A stretch of DNA of 17,095 nt from Gammaproteobacteria bacterium (lineage in GTDB: Bacteria > Pseudomonadota > Gammaproteobacteria > Arenicellales > Arenicellaceae). Both the position numbers and the translations under genes were made by a program. Location: positions 1-17,095 of the forward strand of contig JAUHZM010000031.1 of NCBI GenBank assembly GCA_030426005.1. The letters are read 5' to 3'. Of the stretch, positions 13,860 to 17,095 are shown piece by piece (position 1 is the first letter of the stretch; each line of letters starts with the position of its first letter). The notes under the pieces were generated by a model. The model worked only from the letters and a program-made list of their open reading frames with translations. It had not been told where the DNA came from and ran no database searches.

Positions 13860-15494
13860 ATGAACAAGATTCAATTAGAAAAGCAGACTAGTCTGTTGTA
13901 TGAGATTGCCATGTCGATTGGCAACTCTCTCGATCTGGATGTCTCTCTTAAAGAGTCACTCACCACGTTACTGCGAAAACTGGACGGAATTGGCATTGGC
14001 GTGTTTGATCTACGAAAGCCTGAAAAACCGATTGCACAAATCCCCATTCGTGGACAAAGGCTAGACCGCTCGCTTGTCGAAGAAGCACTCCTAGTAAAGT
14101 CTAATGATGTTACAACGCCACACGTTTTACTTATACGTGATCGCGAGAATGAGCATGCCTATTTTTTTAATTTGCCAGTAACAGGTATTCTTTTTTTTCG
14201 AAGAAGAAAGCCCCTGGATGCGGTCACAATCAAAGTTTTAAACAGACTCTGTGCGAAATTGGATCAGAGTATCCAGGCGTGCTTAGCAACTCAGGAATTA
14301 AGCCGAAAAGAGCGTGAACTACAAAACTCGCTCATCCAACTACAAAAAGCCCAAGAATACAAAGATAAGTTTTTAGCCACCGTCGCGCATGAGATTCGCA
14401 CGCCGCTTAATGGTGTGGTTGGCTTTATTGAGCAACTCGCTGACACCGACCTCAATGAGACCCAACGTCATTATTTGGACGTCATCAATCATAGTTCTGA
14501 CAGTCTGATGGGGATTATTAACGATACCTTAGACTTCTCCAAGATCGACTCTGGCAGGCTGGAACTAGACTTTCACGCCATGAATCTTCATGAGGTGCTA
14601 TTGCCAGCGATTGAATTGTTTAAGTGCAAAGCGAGTGAAAAAAACATTCTGCTCGCAACGCAAATTGACGCTGGATTAAGTCAGGGTGTAATGAGCGATT
14701 CACTCCGTTTGAAACAGGTCGTTAGCAATCTTGTGAGCAATGCAATCAAGTTCACCGAACAAGGCCGAGTTGATTTTACCATGGCCACGGTTGAGGAAAG
14801 TCAGGACGCATTGCGTGTGCGGTTCTCGGTGCGTGATACCGGAATTGGCATTGACTCGACAAGCTTGAATGGCATTTTTGACCCCTTTTTGCAGGCAGAA
14901 AAAGCCACTGCGCGGCGCTTTGGCGGCACCGGACTAGGGCTTGCAATCTCGTATCAATTAGTTAAAAAACTGGGGGGCACGCTGTCGGTCACCAGTGAAC
15001 CGGGGAAGGGCAGCGAGTTTGCATTTGAATTGACGTTCGAAAAATCCGAGATGCCCCAAGCACCTGAAGAGACCGTGGTCGAGACCGACGCGTTCAAGGG
15101 GCGAAAAATTCTTGTCGCTGAGGACAACCAAGTCAACCAAATGCTCGTAAGCGCAATATTGAAGAGTATTAACGCCGATTTTACGATCTGCAACAACGGC
15201 GCCGAAGCGCTTCACGAGTTTGAGCGTGAGACATTTGACCTGGTGTTGATGGATATCAACATGCCCGTCATGGATGGCTTGCAATCACTGCACCTCATGC
15301 GCGAATTTGAGCGGAGCCACGCTAAGCCAAAAACGCCCATCATCGCACTCACCGCGAATGCACTGGTCGGAGACCGAGAAAAGTATATCGAACACGGCAT
15401 GGACGACTGCCTCGCCAAGCCGTTAAGAAAAGCGGAGCTATTTCAGGTGTTCGAGGCGTGTTTGGCTGATGGTGTGCAGGAAGTGGGAGGTTAA
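13860..15494 (+). CDS. soluble hybrid histidine kinase, NahK-like partner of the FIST protein
   Basis: 544 residues from ATG 13860, four bases after the FIST stop; an upstream extension in frame lies inside the FIST gene and is rejected. Residues 1-~140 look like a GAF-type region (LLYEIAMSIGNSLDLDVSLK), then a coiled coil (~142-170). HisKA has VAHEIRTPLNG with phospho-acceptor H177. The HATPase has the N box NLVSNAIKF (290-298), G1 DTGIGI (326-331) and G2 GGTGLGL (355-361). The C-terminal receiver domain (~413-535) has E421/D422, phospho-acceptor D465 in LVLMDINMP, T498 and K520. No membrane helix is seen, so sensing must be cytoplasmic, probably through the FIST protein. No output domain follows, so a separate Hpt protein and response regulator are expected elsewhere. 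In NosP/NahK systems such a relay affects biofilm or cyclic-di-GMP. Confidence 0.92.
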   Translation: MNKIQLEKQTSLLYEIAMSIGNSLDLDVSLKESLTTLLRKLDGIGIGVFDLRKPEKPIAQIPIRGQRLDRSLVEEALLVKSNDVTTPHVLLIRDRENEHAYFFNLPVTGILFFRRRKPLDAVTIKVLNRLCAKLDQSIQACLATQELSRKERELQNSLIQLQKAQEYKDKFLATVAHEIRTPLNGVVGFIEQLADTDLNETQRHYLDVINHSSDSLMGIINDTLDFSKIDSGRLELDFHAMNLHEVLLPAIELFKCKASEKNILLATQIDAGLSQGVMSDSLRLKQVVSNLVSNAIKFTEQGRVDFTMATVEESQDALRVRFSVRDTGIGIDSTSLNGIFDPFLQAEKATARRFGGTGLGLAISYQLVKKLGGTLSVTSEPGKGSEFAFELTFEKSEMPQAPEETVVETDAFKGRKILVAEDNQVNQMLVSAILKSINADFTICNNGAEALHEFERETFDLVLMDINMPVMDGLQSLHLMREFERSHAKPKTPIIALTANALVGDREKYIEHGMDDCLAKPLRKAELFQVFEACLADGVQEVGG

Positions 15495-15509
15495 TGTGTA
15501 TGGTATTGA

Positions 15510-15528
15510 TTAGACCGTATAAGTCTAA
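15510..15528. terminator. weak 6-bp hairpin between convergent genes
   Basis: TTAGAC (15510-15515) pairs with GTCTAA (15523-15528) around a seven-base loop, in the 54-base gap between the kinase and the minus-strand hydrolase. The stem is short and AT-rich and has no adjacent T-run on either strand, so its role as a bidirectional terminator is only possible. Confidence 0.25.
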
Positions 15529-15548
15529 GGCTTGAGGTTTTCTAAATA

Positions 15549-17051
15549 TTACTGACAACTTAGATCTTCTGCCGAGGGGTCTGCCACGAAAACACCTGCT
15601 GATAGCTCGGCACATTCTTCGGCTGACATGACTGAGTGTGCCGATGCGTACGTGAGTAATCGACTATTTTTGAAGAACGCCATTTCGTTTGTAACATCGG
15701 ATAGCGGCGTTATTGAGTCATACTTCCCGTGTAAAAATAGGGTCGGCACGTTGATTTGCTGCCCTTCACCGAACGATGAGTCGACAGCGGAAATTTCCAT
15801 TTCTTGGCAGAAGTCATTTGCTTCGAAATAAAGTAATGTTGACTCGCGAATATAGCCAGCAGGTAGCGAGTTAATGCTTTCGCGCATTTTTTCCATGTCG
15901 ATGAATGGCTTTACTTCAGAGCAATAATGCGCCTGCGCGCTGACGTCGCCCCACTGAGGATCGAGCATAAATGTGGCATAGTCTTCAAAGTAGGGCTTGA
16001 TGGTTTCGGTTCTCCCTACCTCTAACTCCTCAATAATTTGTGGCAGATCATAAAAGACCGCCATGCTGTAGACGCCACTGAATAAAGATGCAATAAACCG
16101 ATCACCATTAAGCACCGCTTTCAGTGATTCCCCTGTGTTGTAGTCCACGATATTCATTTCTATAGGTTGCTGTTTGAGCTGCCGATAGATAGACCAAATC
16201 CGCCCGCGAGTATTCTCAGCCGTATCACTGCATGTATTAATTATCGAGCAGTAGCCATAGAGGGCTCGATACGGCGCAAGAGTTCGATTGACGTAGTTTT
16301 GATTCATCGAAATATGCGGAAACGCTGCGCTGTCTAGGATCATGCTTTCAACAATTTCGGGCGTATTCCTAGCAATTTCTTGTGCGTAGACCGCGCCGTA
16401 AGACACGCCGAATAAGACGAATTTATTTGTTTTTAATGACCTATTCAGAAGCGCAGTATCTTTTGCCACCGAGGTGCTGTTGTAGTGCGTTAGGTTATGT
16501 CCACTGCGCTTAAACTCATCAATACATTGCAAGTACGATGCTTCGTGTAGATCCCATTCTTGAGCGAAGGAAAGGTCTTGTTGAAATGCGTTGAATTGAA
16601 GTTCGACTAAATGTTGGCAACCTAAAGACGGTTTTGCCAATCCGGTACCACGCATGTCGATGATGATCAAATCTCTGCCTTGCTTAAGAGAGAAGTCATC
16701 ATGCTCTTCTTTGACGCTTCGTACGCCGTCATCGTAGTCTAAATACATTGGCCCACCGGGACCGCCACCGCCTAGATGGAGCACCGGTGCTTTGTCAGCG
16801 AAAACATTATGCGATTTGAAATACACAACAGGAAACTGGATCATCCTGCCTTCTGGTCGCCCATGATCCTCCGGGACATTCATGTAGTAGCAGAAAGTGA
16901 AAAGCTCCCAGGGTTTTTTGTCAAACCAACAATCGGTTTTCTCTAAGCCGATTGCGATCGAGTCACTGCGCTCTGGTGGCGCGATCTGGTTTAGCGCGAA
17001 GAGGAAGCCCGCCACTAAAACAATGAGTGCCAGTATTAGGTTGAATTTCAT
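15549..17051 (-). CDS. exported alpha/beta hydrolase, peptidase S33/TAP-like
   Basis: A 500-residue protein with an N-terminal hydrophobic segment (residues ~4-20) that is a signal peptide or membrane anchor. The alpha/beta-hydrolase active site is complete: oxyanion region LGGGGPGG (93-100), nucleophile S217 in FGVSYGAVYAQ, acid D445 in FLHGKYDSITP and H472 in ASAHSVM. The GGGPGG plus DMRGTGLAKP pair and the lid region containing several cysteines match the proline-iminopeptidase/tricorn-associated aminopeptidase group (S33 with TAP-like C-terminus), which cut N-terminal residues from peptides. Cysteines in the mature part (for example C41, C54, C145, C176, C268, C274) fit an oxidising periplasmic location. 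It converges on the kinase gene and shows no link with it. The ATG at 17049-17051 is the only start that keeps the signal segment. Confidence 0.88.
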   Translation of the reverse strand: MKFNLILALIVLVAGFLFALNQIAPPERSDSIAIGLEKTDCWFDKKPWELFTFCYYMNVPEDHGRPEGRMIQFPVVYFKSHNVFADKAPVLHLGGGGPGGPMYLDYDDGVRSVKEEHDDFSLKQGRDLIIIDMRGTGLAKPSLGCQHLVELQFNAFQQDLSFAQEWDLHEASYLQCIDEFKRSGHNLTHYNSTSVAKDTALLNRSLKTNKFVLFGVSYGAVYAQEIARNTPEIVESMILDSAAFPHISMNQNYVNRTLAPYRALYGYCSIINTCSDTAENTRGRIWSIYRQLKQQPIEMNIVDYNTGESLKAVLNGDRFIASLFSGVYSMAVFYDLPQIIEELEVGRTETIKPYFEDYATFMLDPQWGDVSAQAHYCSEVKPFIDMEKMRESINSLPAGYIRESTLLYFEANDFCQEMEISAVDSSFGEGQQINVPTLFLHGKYDSITPLSDVTNEMAFFKNSRLLTYASAHSVMSAEECAELSAGVFVADPSAEDLSCQ

Positions 17052-17054
17052 GGT

Positions 17055-17067
17055 CTTTTGCCAAAAG
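17055..17067. repeat. short perfect palindrome just upstream of the hydrolase start
   Basis: CTTTTG (17055-17060) and CAAAAG (17062-17067) are exact reverse complements about one central base. It lies 3-16 bases before the minus-strand start codon, where it could overlap the ribosome site or act as an operator half. It may be chance. Confidence 0.3.
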
Positions 17068-17095
17068 CGGCCATCGGTCTATATTTTTGGAGGTA

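Overview
The window looks like chromosomal DNA of a gram-negative, probably marine, gammaproteobacterium. Base composition is close to balanced by eye. Genes are closely packed with many short gaps and overlaps, and several products carry Sec or lipoprotein signal peptides typical of such bacteria. The exact taxon cannot be fixed from the sequence. I saw no tRNA, rRNA, CRISPR array, insertion sequence or phage gene.

Positions 1-4887 form a DNA-repair and photobiology block. It starts with the 3' end of a radical-SAM DNA modification/repair protein whose last five residues match the sliding-clamp binding consensus. A DUF4130 partner protein that lacks the uracil-DNA-glycosylase domain often fused to it follows. 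A small basic protein of unknown function lies on the opposite strand. Then comes a tight three-gene unit: CRY-DASH type cryptochrome/photolyase, a 56-residue DUF2256 zinc-ribbon-like protein, and an iron-sulfur (FeS-BCP, PhrB-like) photolyase.

Positions 4992-8143 hold a secreted GH18 glycosidase, an overlapping small protein of an unnamed conserved family, and, on the minus strand, a secreted 552-residue protein that I read as four diverged copies of one cysteine-containing module. Positions 8441-11380 hold a two-helix membrane microprotein, a zinc-ribbon protein with a C-terminal PD-(D/E)XK nuclease domain of the Card1/DUF1887 type, and a lipoprotein amidohydrolase of the YtcJ kind. Positions 11530-12471 encode an exported beta-helix-like protein that probably starts at TTG.

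Positions 12740-15494 are a two-gene signalling unit: a FIST-domain sensor directly followed (4-base gap) by a soluble hybrid histidine kinase. This resembles the NosP/NahK nitric-oxide-sensing arrangement. A minus-strand exported alpha/beta hydrolase (peptidase S33/TAP type) closes the window.

The best candidates for new biology are the clamp motif on the radical-SAM protein, the DUF2256 microprotein between two unlike photolyases, the zinc-ribbon/Card1-like nuclease with its membrane microprotein, and the four-module secreted protein.
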